DNA from: JBDHWG01 sp039810085
GTDB taxonomy: Bacteria > Chloroflexota > Anaerolineae > Epilineales > JAHCIE01
Direction of reading: 5' to 3'
Length of the DNA stretch: 64,000 bases
NCBI GenBank assembly: GCA_039810085.1
Contig: JBDHWG010000003.1
Location: 218,582-282,581 of the forward strand
A program made the translations under genes and the position numbers. Within the stretch, counting starts at the first letter, position 1. The number at the start of each line of letters is the position of its first letter. This document shows positions 34,856 to 43,934 of this stretch, piece by piece. The notes under the pieces are model-generated. The model saw only the letters and a list, made by a program, of their open reading frames with translations, was not told the origin of the DNA and did not search any database.

Positions 34856-34966
34856 ATGCTGAAGCGACTGTTGGAGTCCCTGAAGACGCTGCTCGGCCCG
34901 GCCCCCCAGCCCCAGCCTGCGCGTGTTCCCGTTCCCGTCAATCAGCCGCGCCGCCGCGCGCGCTAA
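34856..34966 (+). CDS. 36-residue basic proline-rich micro-protein
   Basis: A short ORF, MLKRLLESLKTLLGPAPQPQ then a Val/Pro-rich segment ending in a run of Arg. AAGGAG sits 9 nt before the ATG, and an intrinsic terminator follows at 35039. An amphipathic N-terminal helix (LLESLKTLL), a proline hinge and a basic tail suggest a membrane- or nucleic-acid-binding peptide. Good translation signals and a terminator argue that it is real. I do not know a characterised family. Confidence 0.6.
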   Translation: MLKRLLESLKTLLGPAPQPQPARVPVPVNQPRRRAR

Positions 34967-35038
34967 TTCGCTTACAAACAATCAAACACCCTCTCCAAAG
35001 CGACAGAAGTTCGCCCGAGGTGAGGTCCTATTTGACGT

Positions 35039-35078
35039 GCGCCCACGGTCTATCGACTGTGGGCGCTTTTCTCTTTTT
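35039..35078 (+). terminator. Intrinsic terminator
   Basis: GCGCCCACGG (35039-35048) pairs with CTGTGGGCGC (35057-35066) and is followed by TTTTCTCTTTTT. It ends the transcript of the 36-residue gene. The T-run touches the stop codon of the convergent FN3 gene. Confidence 0.88.
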
Positions 35079-36315
35079 AGCGGTATGCGGCAATCGTGGG
35101 GCGTGGACCAGGGCCGCGAAACAGCGGGAAAAGCGGCGTCGGTGTGCCGTTCGGCCGGGGTGGCGCCGTCGCGATGGCGGTAGCGCGCGGCCCGACCGTC
35201 ACGACAGTGGCGACACTATCCGTTGGGCTGGTGGTAGATATCTGGCGTTGCGCCCTGGAGAGCAACATGATGCCATAGATGACGACCGCACACACCGTCA
35301 AGAACACTCCAGCCGCTGCGAGCATCGCCAGCGGCTTTCCCCACCTGTTGAAGAACTGTTTACCGGCCTCAATAAACTGCCGCCACCATGTTGCTGACGC
35401 TGCCACGGCTGATACCTGGTTGGACGCCGGGCCTTCGCCGCCTGCGTTCTCCGCCCTCACCTCGTAGTAGTACGTCGTGCCGTTGCTGACAGAGTTGTCA
35501 GTGTACGAGAGGACGTTGCCCAGCGCCATTTGCCATGTCCAGTTGATGCCGTCCGTCCCCCGGTACAGCGTGTAGTTCGTGACCGGCGAGCCACCGGCAG
35601 AGACTGGCGCCTGCCAGCTCAAAGTGATCTGGGCGTTGCCCGGCGCCGCCGTGAGGTTCTGGGGCGCGCTTGGCGCCGGGGGTGGCATAGGCGCGACTGA
35701 CACCTGGCTGGACTTAGGGCCTTCGCCGGCCGCGTTCACCGCCCTCACCTCGTAGTAGTATGTCGCGCCATTAGTAAGGGCCGTGTCCGTGTGCGAGAGG
35801 ACGTCGCCTAGCGTCGCCGACCAAGTCAGGTTGTGGCTGGTTGTGCCCCAATAGACGTTGTAGTTCGTGACGGGCGAGCCACCATCCGAAGCCGGCGCTT
35901 CCCAATCCAACGTGACCCGGCCATTGCCCGGCGTCGCAGTAAGATTCTGAGGTTCGCTTGGAGGCGACGGCGCGGCGGGCAGGGCTGACACCTGGTTGGA
36001 CTTAGGGCCTTCGCCACCTGCGTTTACCGCCGTCACCTGATAGTAGTACGTCACGTTGTTGGTGACGGCCTTATCGGTATACGACTGAACGTCGCCCAGT
36101 GTCGTCAGATGGGTCAGGCTACCGTTGGCCGTGCCGCGATAGACGTTGTACTGCGTAATGGGCGAGTCGCCCTGCAACGTGGGCGCCTGCCAGTTCAGAA
36201 CTATCTGGGCATCGCCCGACATCGCCGTGAGGTTCTGGGGCGCTCTGGGCGGGGTGTAGACCCTTCCCATGTCGCCAGTTCCCTCGCTCTTGAACAGTCG
36301 TTTGCGCCCCACCAT
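35077..36315 (-). CDS. Triple fibronectin type III membrane protein
   Basis: A 412-aa protein made of three near-identical FN3 domains (about 24-112, 120-208, 216-304; each with APQNLTA...GDAQIVLNWQAP, T-x-Y-x-V/L-Y-R/W-G-T and TYYYEVRAVNAGGEGP). These are followed by one membrane segment (about 337-354) and a Thr/Pro-rich tail. There is no N-terminal signal sequence, so which side the FN3 domains face is uncertain; with a late single anchor they may be cytosolic. The domains look like recent duplications. GGGAG precedes the ATG. Function unknown, probably adhesive or scaffolding. Confidence 0.82.
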   Translation of the reverse strand: MVGRKRLFKSEGTGDMGRVYTPPRAPQNLTAMSGDAQIVLNWQAPTLQGDSPITQYNVYRGTANGSLTHLTTLGDVQSYTDKAVTNNVTYYYQVTAVNAGGEGPKSNQVSALPAAPSPPSEPQNLTATPGNGRVTLDWEAPASDGGSPVTNYNVYWGTTSHNLTWSATLGDVLSHTDTALTNGATYYYEVRAVNAAGEGPKSSQVSVAPMPPPAPSAPQNLTAAPGNAQITLSWQAPVSAGGSPVTNYTLYRGTDGINWTWQMALGNVLSYTDNSVSNGTTYYYEVRAENAGGEGPASNQVSAVAASATWWRQFIEAGKQFFNRWGKPLAMLAAAGVFLTVCAVVIYGIMLLSRAQRQISTTSPTDSVATVVTVGPRATAIATAPPRPNGTPTPLFPLFRGPGPRPTIAAYR

Positions 36316-36352
36316 TGCCTACTCCCTCCCTGAGCGCACACGTCAGCGCATA

Positions 36353-36970
36353 TCATCCGGCGGGTGGCCTCGATACCTGCCACGGCGTGTCAAAGTCGAG
36401 GCGGTCTAGTATCACCCCGGCGACGCCACGCTCCGCCTGGAAATCGTTGATGCATATCTCGTTGAGGCGCTGACCGATAGTCTCTACGTCTACACAGTCT
36501 GTGCATGGGTTACCCAATTGCTGGGATGTATAACGGCCGAACGTGTAGCGAGCGGCCGTTTGCACAATCAAGACCAATTTACCCTTAGGATCAGGTTCAT
36601 CAACGAGATCGGCAGGCGAGGTAACTTGGACACAGCAGTGGAGATTCAGGTCAACGTCGCAGCGGTCGAGGCTCTGGACGATGATGGGCGGCAGTTGTAG
36701 GGTCATCAACCCGGTGCGCACGATATAGAGCGTACCACTCTGCGCACCATCTGCCAGCAGGCTTTCGAAGGGATAGTCACCCGGATAATACGGATCGGAC
36801 TTTTTCCCCTGGGCGACGACGATCCCGACGGCCCGATCATGAATCACGGCGCGTCTTGGGTCACTCCGTGAGAAAGAGTAGGCGTCGTAGAATCTATCGT
36901 CCCTGTCGTCGCCCTCTTGAGAGACCGGGGCGTTCGGGGCGACGTTTTCATCATGCTGAGTCGGCGGCAT
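36353..36970 (-). CDS. Hypothetical protein, possibly SPFH-like
   Basis: A 205-aa protein. An acidic N-terminus (about 1-45) is followed by a mixed alpha/beta region with SLDRCDVDLNLHCCVQVTSP, which resembles a strand-rich SPFH/PHB or related domain, and a helical end. The ATG at 36970 lies inside the end of rnd (20-nt overlap) and has GGGAG upstream, so the genes are translationally coupled. No family is secure. Confidence 0.6.
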   Translation of the reverse strand: MPPTQHDENVAPNAPVSQEGDDRDDRFYDAYSFSRSDPRRAVIHDRAVGIVVAQGKKSDPYYPGDYPFESLLADGAQSGTLYIVRTGLMTLQLPPIIVQSLDRCDVDLNLHCCVQVTSPADLVDEPDPKGKLVLIVQTAARYTFGRYTSQQLGNPCTDCVDVETIGQRLNEICINDFQAERGVAGVILDRLDFDTPWQVSRPPAG

Positions 36971-38123
36971 GAGCGTCTCCCGATTGCGGATGCCTAAGCA
37001 CGGTGAGGATTTGCTCGCCAAACAGGTGGGACTTGTAGTCGGTCATCACATCGAGAGCCTGAAGCGCCTCCAACGTCGTCGGCGTGCGGCGGGCAAGCGT
37101 CCACAACGCTGCGTTCGAGAGGATGACATCCGGATCGACACCCCGGGCTGCGCCGACACCCTTCCGCCAGGCGCGCAGAGCCTCGAACCGCGCCTGGGTA
37201 TCCTCATCCGGCCGGTCATGGTCGCGCTGGCGCTGGGGAATAGGCGCTGTCTGTCCGGCTCGGATGGCGGCCAGAATGCCGTGACCATAGCGCCGCAGCA
37301 GGTACGGCGTCAGAATCTCGGTGCGCCGCAATTCATCCAGGCCGCGCGGCTGCGCCTGAGCCAACCGGATGAGCACATTGTCCGACAACACTTTGAACGG
37401 GGGGCGGTCGGCCGCTTTAGCCTGCTCGTCGCGGAAGCGGTACAGCTCACGCACGATGGCGCGCTCGCGGGGCAATATCTCGTAGACGCCCTTGACGCGC
37501 CAGAATCCCTCGCTGTCGAACGTGCGCGGCGTCGGCGAGACACGGCTCAGACGCTCGAATTCCTGACGCGCCTCCTCCCAGCGATCCGCCGCGATGAGCG
37601 CCTGCTGGAGCTTGTCACGCAAGGGCAGCAGATAGTGCGTATCCTCGGCGGCGTAAGTCAGGGCCGCCGGGTCCAACGGCCGCGTCCCCCAGTCGTAGCG
37701 CTGCATGCGCTTATCGAGGGTCACGCCAAAATACTCCTGGAGCAGATCGGCCAGGCCGACGTGCGGCATGCCCAGGATGCGGCTGGCGAGCATGGTGTCA
37801 AAGATGCCATGCACCTCGAAACCGAAGTCACGCTTCAACCCGAGAATGTCGTTCTCAGCCGCGTGGAACACCTTCTCAATCGTCGGGTTGGCAAAGAGAG
37901 GCGCTAGGAGCGAGAGATCAGGCAGGGCGATGGGGTCAATGATGTAGTCGCGCTGGCGGGTCGAGACCTGGACCAGGGAGGTATGCTCGGTGTAAGAGTG
38001 GAGGCTGTTGGCTTCGGTGTCTACGGCCAGGGCGGGAACCTGCGCCCACTCGCCGACCGCCTTGCCTAGCGCAGCCGGGGTGCTAATATACTTTGCAGAG
38101 GATCTGACGACACTGTCGGGCAC
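36951..38123 (-). CDS. rnd: Ribonuclease D
   Basis: A 390-aa 3'-5' exoribonuclease. DEDDy exonuclease domain (1-190): VDTEANSLHSY (first D and E), HAAENDILGLK (D), and YAAEDTHYLLPL (Y and D). Two HRDC-like helical domains follow (about 215-380). It trims structured RNAs such as tRNA precursors. The start is a GTG at 38123 (family-consistent). Downstream, an unknown protein gene overlaps the 3' end. Confidence 0.92.
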   Translation of the reverse strand: MPDSVVRSSAKYISTPAALGKAVGEWAQVPALAVDTEANSLHSYTEHTSLVQVSTRQRDYIIDPIALPDLSLLAPLFANPTIEKVFHAAENDILGLKRDFGFEVHGIFDTMLASRILGMPHVGLADLLQEYFGVTLDKRMQRYDWGTRPLDPAALTYAAEDTHYLLPLRDKLQQALIAADRWEEARQEFERLSRVSPTPRTFDSEGFWRVKGVYEILPRERAIVRELYRFRDEQAKAADRPPFKVLSDNVLIRLAQAQPRGLDELRRTEILTPYLLRRYGHGILAAIRAGQTAPIPQRQRDHDRPDEDTQARFEALRAWRKGVGAARGVDPDVILSNAALWTLARRTPTTLEALQALDVMTDYKSHLFGEQILTVLRHPQSGDAHAADSA

Positions 38124-38361
38124 GCTCGCCTCGATACAGTCAATCTAGCCGGCGGTGGCATGTTCAGGCGGGAAGGAGCGCCGAAGACGGTCAAAGTGAT
38201 ACTCCTATTCTATCAGAAAATGCGAGGATGAACAATCCATAATCTCACCTTGACGCGCCTGCCAGGATATGTTAATCTTTGCGAGCGTCCTGACTGACAT
38301 CCTCGCGTTGCGGGAAGCGCCAGTAGAGAAGCATACACGCGGCGACATAGGATAGTCTACT

Positions 38362-41076
38362 ATGAGCGGCAGTCCCCCTGCCCGTGAATCCTCCGCCATC
38401 TCCCAACCCCATCAGCCGGCCAAAAGCCCGCTTGAACACGTCAACCTGGACCTGCGTAGCGTCCTTGATAGCCTCTTCGCGTTCGTCGGCGTGCTGACGC
38501 TCGACGGGACGCTTATCGCCGCCAACCGCGCGCCGCTCGAAGCCGCCGGCATCACGTTCGAGGACGTGTTCGGGCGCAAGTTCTGGGACTGCTATTGGTG
38601 GGATTACGACCCGCAGGTCCAGGCCCAGCTGCGCGAAGCGTGTGCGCGAGCCGCGCAGGGGGAGATGTCGCGCTACGATGTGCCCGTGCGCATGGCCGAG
38701 GGCCAGCTGATGATGATCGACTTCATGCTCAGCCCCATGCGCGACGATGCGGACAACGTCGCGTTTCTCATCCCCTCAGGGGTGGACATCACCCAGCGCA
38801 CGTTTGCCGAAGAGGGGCGCGAGAAGCTGATGCGTCAGGTCGAGGCTGAGCGGGCGCGCCTTGAGACTGTTTTGAGGCAGATGCCAGCAGGCGTCATCAT
38901 CGCCGAAGCGCCATCAGGTCGGATTATCCAGGGCAACCGACAGGCCGAGCAAATCTGGGGACATCCGCTGCTTGGCTCCGAGGACATCGGCCAGTACGCC
39001 GAGTGGCAGGGCTTGCATGCCGACGATCGACCGTACGAGGGACACGAGTGGCCCCTTGCGCGCTCCATCGCAACGGGTGAGATCGTCTCCAACGAGGAGA
39101 TTACCTTTGTTCGCAGCGACGGTAGTCACGGCGTCATGCTCGTCAACTCGGCCCCCATCCGCGACTCCGACGGCCAAATCACCGCTGGTGTGGTCCTCTT
39201 CCAGGATATCAGTGAGATCAAGCACGCAGAGGCCGAGCGGGAGCGCCTGCTCGCCCTGGAGCAAGACGCTCGCCAGCAGGCCGAACGCACCGCCCACCGC
39301 ATGGCCCGCCTGCAAGCCGTCACCTCAGCCCTCTCTCAAGCCCTCACCCCCGCCGAAGTCGGCAGCGTGGTCGTCGGCGAGGCGATGAAGGCGCTGGGCG
39401 CTGTCGGCGGCGTGATGTTGCGTCTGACCGAGGACGGTCAGGCGCTGGAAGTCGAGCAGGCGGTTGGCTACGCGCCGGAGGTCATCCGCCAATGGCGGCG
39501 CCTGGGCCTTGACCTGTCGTTTCCGCTAACTGACGCCGTTCGTACCGCTTCGGTTGTGACGGTGGGTAGCCCGGCGGCGCTCCTCGCGCGTTATCCCCAT
39601 CTCGCCAGCCGCAGCAACGTCGGGAGCGCCTGGATTACTGTACCGCTTCTCGCGGACCATCGCATTCTTGGTGTGATGGGCATGAGCTTCGACGCGCCGC
39701 GCGCCTTCGACGACGATGACCAGCGATTCCTGATTGCCCTGGGCCAACAATGCGCCCAGGCGCTGGAACGGGCGCGGCTGTATGAAGCGGAGCGAGCCGC
39801 GCGGGTGGCCGCCGAGGCGGCCCAGCAGCGCCTGCATGTTCTGGCCGAAGCAAGTGTGCTCCTTGAAACGGCCCTCGACTACGAAGCCCGCCTCCAGCAG
39901 ACGGCGCACATGGTTGTTCCGAGCATGGCCGACTGGTGCGGTGTGGACATCCTGCGCGAGGACGGTAGCTTTGAGCGCGTGGCGCTGGCCCACGTTGACC
40001 CAACCCAGGAAGCCATAGCGTGGGAAATGTGGCATCGCTATCCGAAGGATAATAGAGCGCGTTTGAACGCGCTCTATGTTGCCACGACCGGCCAATCCGT
40101 TCTTGTCGAGAGCACATCTGACGAGACGCTCGCGCCCAATGACGATCTGGTCCTGCGCGATCTGCTGGCGCGTCTCGCGCCGCGCTCCTTCATGATTGTG
40201 CCGCTGAAGGCGGGCAGCCAGGTCTTCGGCACCCTGGTCATGGTTTACGCTTCATCCGGCCGGACGTACACCAAGGAGGACCTGGCGGTCGCGCAAACCC
40301 TTGGGCGTCGCGCAGGAATGGCGATCGAGAATGCGCGTCTGTATGAGCAGGCCCAGGCGGCGATTCGCGTGCGCGATGAGTTCCTATCCGTCGCCTCCCA
40401 CGAGCTGAAGACGCCGCTGACCTCGATGCTCATCCACATTCAGATGCTCCTGCGCTATGCCCGCGAGGAGCGGCTGACCAACATGGCGCCGGAACGCGTC
40501 GTCAGGATGTTGGAGACGAACGAGCGGCAGGTCAAACGCCTCGCCTCCCTCATCGCTGACCTGCTCGACGCCTCCCAAATTGGCTCTGGGCGCTTGGAGC
40601 TGGACCGCGAGGAAACAGACCTAGTCGAGATCGTCGCCTCCGTCGTCGAGCGTTATGCCAGTGAAGCCGCCGACCGGGGGAGCGACATTCGCGTCGATGC
40701 TCGCGCCACCGTTATCGGTCTCTGGGACCCCCATCGGCTGGATCAGGTCGTCACCAACCTGCTGACGAACGCCATCAAGTATGGCGCGGGCAAGCCCATC
40801 GACATCGTCGTTGGTGAGACGGCTGGCGTTGCGACGCTCACAGTGCGGGACCAGGGCATTGGCATCCCAACCGAGCAGCTTCCACGCATCTTCGACCGCT
40901 TCGAGCGCGCCGTCTCCGCCCGCACTTACGGGGGGATTGGCCTCGGCCTGTATATTACGCGCGAGATTGTCGAGGCGCATGGCGGCCGCGTCGAGGTCGC
41001 CAGCGTACCGGGTGAGGGAGCAACTTTCACCGTCGTGCTGCCATGTGAGAGCGCCGCAGCACGCGAAAGGCGATAA
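38362..41076 (+). CDS. PAS/GAF sensor histidine kinase
   Basis: A 904-aa cytosolic hybrid sensor without receiver domain. PAS-like domain (about 35-150), second PAS (about 170-300), GAF (about 320-480), GAF (about 495-650), HisKA with His680 in FLSVASHELKTPLTSML, and HATPase_c (NLLTNAIKYG, DQGIGIPTEQLPRIFDRF, GGIGLGLYITREIV). It lacks membrane segments. The stimulus cannot be read from sequence. No response regulator is adjacent, so its partner lies elsewhere. The next gene starts 1 nt after the stop. Confidence 0.92.
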   Translation: MSGSPPARESSAISQPHQPAKSPLEHVNLDLRSVLDSLFAFVGVLTLDGTLIAANRAPLEAAGITFEDVFGRKFWDCYWWDYDPQVQAQLREACARAAQGEMSRYDVPVRMAEGQLMMIDFMLSPMRDDADNVAFLIPSGVDITQRTFAEEGREKLMRQVEAERARLETVLRQMPAGVIIAEAPSGRIIQGNRQAEQIWGHPLLGSEDIGQYAEWQGLHADDRPYEGHEWPLARSIATGEIVSNEEITFVRSDGSHGVMLVNSAPIRDSDGQITAGVVLFQDISEIKHAEAERERLLALEQDARQQAERTAHRMARLQAVTSALSQALTPAEVGSVVVGEAMKALGAVGGVMLRLTEDGQALEVEQAVGYAPEVIRQWRRLGLDLSFPLTDAVRTASVVTVGSPAALLARYPHLASRSNVGSAWITVPLLADHRILGVMGMSFDAPRAFDDDDQRFLIALGQQCAQALERARLYEAERAARVAAEAAQQRLHVLAEASVLLETALDYEARLQQTAHMVVPSMADWCGVDILREDGSFERVALAHVDPTQEAIAWEMWHRYPKDNRARLNALYVATTGQSVLVESTSDETLAPNDDLVLRDLLARLAPRSFMIVPLKAGSQVFGTLVMVYASSGRTYTKEDLAVAQTLGRRAGMAIENARLYEQAQAAIRVRDEFLSVASHELKTPLTSMLIHIQMLLRYAREERLTNMAPERVVRMLETNERQVKRLASLIADLLDASQIGSGRLELDREETDLVEIVASVVERYASEAADRGSDIRVDARATVIGLWDPHRLDQVVTNLLTNAIKYGAGKPIDIVVGETAGVATLTVRDQGIGIPTEQLPRIFDRFERAVSARTYGGIGLGLYITREIVEAHGGRVEVASVPGEGATFTVVLPCESAAARERR

Positions 41077-41077
41077 C

Positions 41078-41356
41078 ATGGCTTACTACGCTCTGATGTA
41101 CGACGTCGTCGACAACTTCGTCGAGCGCCGCGCGCCCTACCGCAACGCGCATCTCCAGCTTGTCAATGAAGCGCACCGTCGTGGGGAGCTTGTCATGGCC
41201 GGCGCGCTCGGCGACCCGCCGGATGGGGCGCTGCTCGTCTTCCGTGCGGAAGGCCCTTCGACCGCCGAAGACTTCGCCCATCACGACCCCTACGTCACCA
41301 ACGGCGTCGTGACGCGCTGGGAGGTGCGGCCCTGGAACGTGGTGACGGGCGGTTAA
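41078..41356 (+). CDS. YCII-related (YciI-like) protein
   Basis: A 92-aa protein of the dimeric alpha-beta barrel YCII type: YYALMYDVVDNFVERRAPYR, RGELVMAGALGDPPDGALLV and HDPYVTNGVVTRWEVRPW. YciI-like proteins share a His/Asp pair (H..D) proposed as catalytic in unknown reactions. ATG 41078 begins one base after the preceding kinase gene, indicating co-transcription. Function unknown. Confidence 0.85.
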   Translation: MAYYALMYDVVDNFVERRAPYRNAHLQLVNEAHRRGELVMAGALGDPPDGALLVFRAEGPSTAEDFAHHDPYVTNGVVTRWEVRPWNVVTGG

Positions 41357-41465
41357 TGGGGCTTGGGACACGGCACGCTGCGCTGCGATTGCCCTGGCGC
41401 AACTCTTGCGTAGAGGTCGTGTCTGGGTACCACGACGACGCTTCGGCGCAGAAAGAGACAGCTTA

Positions 41466-42494
41466 ATGAATGACGGACGCCGGCAAAGCAGTCGCGCCCG
41501 GCGGTGGGCCAGATGGGGCATCAGCTTCGTCAACGGCTACGTCGGCGACTATCTGCGCGCCCGCGACAATGGGCTGGCCATTGAGATGGCCTTCTATCGC
41601 GCAGGGCGCTTGCTGCCCCTTACCCGTATTGCTCTCGCCCGGGCTTACCCCGACGCAACCCCGAACATCTGCATCCTGGTCCACGGCCTGGCGTGTAGCG
41701 AAAGCACGTGGATGTTCGCCGACCCAGACGCGCCGGAGCACGAGACATCCTACGGCGAACTCCTCCAGCGCGACCTGGGCTACACGCCGTTCTATCTGCG
41801 CTACAACACTGGCCTGCCCATCGCCGACAATGGCAAGCGGCTGGCAGAGCTCCTCGGCCAATTGCTCGCCAATTATCCCGTCGATGTGGGCAACATCGTT
41901 CTCATCGGCCACAGCATGGGCGGCCTGGTCATCCGCAGCGCGTGCCACTACGCCACGTCCGCCGAGATGGCATGGGTGGAGCAAGTGCGCCAGGTGTTCT
42001 ACCTGGGAACGCCTCACGAGGGCGCGCCGCTGGTGAAAATCGGCCATGCGGCCATGGACACGTTGCACGCTATCCCCGACCCCGTCACGCGCCTCATCGG
42101 CGACGTCATCAACGTGACGAGCCAGGGCATCAAGGACCTGCGCGACGGCACGTTTATCGACGACGATGACCTGGCCGCAGCGGCGCAAGAGGGCCATGTG
42201 CCGTGGCTGCCCCACGCCAGCCACCACATGATCGTCGGCTCCCTGGGCAACGGGCCAGACCATCCAGCGGCCATTCTCCTGGGCGATGGCCTGGTGAGCG
42301 TGTCGGCGGCTCACGCGAAGTCTGGTCACAGTGAGGGCAAAGCGCCGGACAACCATCACATCCGCTTTATCCCCCAGATGAGCCACCTCAGGCTCACGCG
42401 CGACATGCAGGTGTATGAGCAGATCCGTGACTGGTGCGCGAGCGAGTCCGACACGACGCCCACTCACCATCAGGGGCATGCCAGCCAGACTTGA
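41466..42494 (+). CDS. Alpha/beta hydrolase, lipase/PGAP1-like
   Basis: A 342-aa hydrolase. ILVHGLACSESTW (oxyanion loop), the nucleophile elbow GHSMGG (about residue 153), GDGLVSV (Asp candidate) and MSHLRL (His candidate) give a full triad. The N-terminal 50 residues form a helical segment. Similar proteins are PGAP1-like esterases or triacylglycerol lipases. No signal peptide is evident. ATG 41466 is preferred; AAAGAGACA precedes it. Confidence 0.85.
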   Translation: MNDGRRQSSRARRWARWGISFVNGYVGDYLRARDNGLAIEMAFYRAGRLLPLTRIALARAYPDATPNICILVHGLACSESTWMFADPDAPEHETSYGELLQRDLGYTPFYLRYNTGLPIADNGKRLAELLGQLLANYPVDVGNIVLIGHSMGGLVIRSACHYATSAEMAWVEQVRQVFYLGTPHEGAPLVKIGHAAMDTLHAIPDPVTRLIGDVINVTSQGIKDLRDGTFIDDDDLAAAAQEGHVPWLPHASHHMIVGSLGNGPDHPAAILLGDGLVSVSAAHAKSGHSEGKAPDNHHIRFIPQMSHLRLTRDMQVYEQIRDWCASESDTTPTHHQGHASQT

Positions 42495-42514
42495 CAGGTT
42501 TTGAAAACCTGTCA
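42492..42514. repeat. Palindrome TGACAGGTTTT-G-AAAACCTGTCA
   Basis: A perfect 11-bp inverted repeat around a single G, beginning on the lipase gene stop. It probably ends the lipase transcript. The core (GACAGGT/ACCTGTC) also occurs in the hairpin at 24982. Confidence 0.7.
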
Positions 42515-42550
42515 GGTCTGCCATGCCGCTATTTTCCGAGGAGGCAGAAG

Positions 42551-42871
42551 ATGGACCACGAGACGGTGAAGCAGATGCGGGGCGCGAAGGACTTGCTGCA
42601 AGACGGAGTAGATGCGGCGGTGACGTCCATTCAGAAGGCGCAGCGCGGCGTCGTGCATCGGACGTACATGATTGTGGCGCATGTCAGCCATCTTGACCTA
42701 CCTGTGCAGGCAATCGAGAGCGTGCAACAGACCATCACTGATAGCATCTATGCCAGCATCCGTCTGGGCGCCCACGCCGCCGGCGCCGCCGCGACGCTCG
42801 CGCTCGACTGCCTAGAGTCGCGTGCTACAGATGAAGAGCCGATAGGCACTGGACTCGAGCAAGAGACGTAA
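42551..42871 (+). CDS. Small helical protein, function unknown
   Basis: A 106-aa protein, almost fully alpha-helical with Ala-rich segments (RLGAHAAGAAATLALDCLES). GAGGAGG precedes the ATG at 42551. It lies between the lipase and a YgiT-type protein. No family recognised. Helical content suggests a small oligomerising or phasin-like protein; phasin identity is speculation, but a lipase neighbour would be consistent with polyhydroxyalkanoate biology. Confidence 0.55.
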   Translation: MDHETVKQMRGAKDLLQDGVDAAVTSIQKAQRGVVHRTYMIVAHVSHLDLPVQAIESVQQTITDSIYASIRLGAHAAGAAATLALDCLESRATDEEPIGTGLEQET

Positions 42872-42897
42872 CGCTCCATTTCCAGAGGAGTGGGAGA

Positions 42898-43164
42898 ATG
42901 AATGGCGGACCCGAAAACGATAAGCGTTGTCCTGTTTGCGGGGGACGAATGAGCACAGGTTTGGCAACGGTTCCTTTCGTGCTTGCTGAGACGGTTATCG
43001 TCATTAAGCACGTTCCGGCGGAGATTTGCCAAAACTGCCACGAGCCGTTCATCGCGGGCAAAGTCACTGATCGGGTCACGGACCTGCTGAACCAGCTTCG
43101 CACGCTCCAGACCGAGGTTTCGATTGTCTCATTCGGGGAACCACAGACAGCTTCTCATCAATAA
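42898..43164 (+). CDS. YgiT-type zinc finger protein
   Basis: An 88-aa protein. Zinc finger from two CxxC pairs: CPVCGGRM (11-18) and CQNCHEPF (45-52), the N-terminal module of MqsA-type antitoxins (YgiT family). The C-terminal helix-turn-helix seen in full MqsA is absent, so it is a short form. The usual toxin partner (DUF4258 or MqsR) is not visible next to it. GGAGTGGGAG precedes the ATG. It may be a solitary remnant or act alone. Confidence 0.8.
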   Translation: MNGGPENDKRCPVCGGRMSTGLATVPFVLAETVIVIKHVPAEICQNCHEPFIAGKVTDRVTDLLNQLRTLQTEVSIVSFGEPQTASHQ

Positions 43165-43389
43165 CCACATCTAAGGAACTGGGATGAGCACTGCCGCGAT
43201 TGAGCTTCACGCCAGCACCAATGCAACAATATACTGCGTTCGAGTGGCTCGAATCCTTTCACTTTCGAATTGGCTTAAGGTCAAGGGTCAGAAGAGGCCT
43301 TTGGTGTCGAGCCAGTTGGTTACTGCGCCAATAGTGGTGGGCATCTACCATCAATTGGAGATGGAATTTTAACGACCGAGAAATCTAAC

Positions 43390-43917
43390 TCAAGCATCCT
43401 CCACACAATACAATAGCCACCAATTATAGAGTGGATGAGATTTGCTAGGGACGTACGGAACCTCGACACGTATTCTAGCGAGAGCGTCGCGTACAATCTC
43501 GAATGAAGGTGCATCAGAATCAACCCAATTCTTCACCAATTCTAAGGTCGAAAGGATCTGAAGGTTAGGTGTCGTCTGGACGAAAAAGGAGATCGCCTTT
43601 CTGTCGTCTGTTGCTATTGCCCAATTCCGATGTCTTGCTATAGCTCCAGTAAACGACTCGCCGTTGTCTCGTAACACCGCTGCGAAATCAACTGCCGTGT
43701 TCTGTTCGGCCGGGGACTCCAAATCCACTACCAAAAGCAATCCTTCGTCAATGAGCGGTTGTAGGTCGAACTGCAGGATTTCTTTCTCCTTAACATACGC
43801 TGCTACGGCTACAAATGATGGTACACATCTCAAGACCTCGTTCATGTGGCCCGACTTATACAGCGTAATGAGACAACATGCGTCCAGAATTACGCAGCTA
43901 TGCTTGAACGTGACCAT
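43390..43917 (-). CDS. PIN-domain protein, candidate toxin nuclease
   Basis: A 175-aa protein with the PIN-like fold: HSCVILDACCLITLYKSGHM at the N-terminus (first Asp), then two central acidic positions (FTGAIARHRNWAIATDDRKA supplies D-D) and a helical C-terminus. PIN domains are metal-dependent RNases and common toxins. ATG 43917 begins 18 nt after the XRE-ImmA stop; a TTG at 43938 overlaps that stop by 4 nt and is equally possible. It is last in a four-gene operon. The stretch is visibly AT-richer than its surroundings. Confidence 0.72.
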   Translation of the reverse strand: MVTFKHSCVILDACCLITLYKSGHMNEVLRCVPSFVAVAAYVKEKEILQFDLQPLIDEGLLLVVDLESPAEQNTAVDFAAVLRDNGESFTGAIARHRNWAIATDDRKAISFFVQTTPNLQILSTLELVKNWVDSDAPSFEIVRDALARIRVEVPYVPSKSHPLYNWWLLYCVEDA

Positions 43918-43934
43918 TGTCTGACTCGACTTAC

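Noticed and set aside
43184..43372. 62-codon plus-strand frame between YgiT-type and PIN genes
   Set aside because: No Shine-Dalgarno, no family, and codon use unlike neighbours. Could be decayed DNA at the island border.
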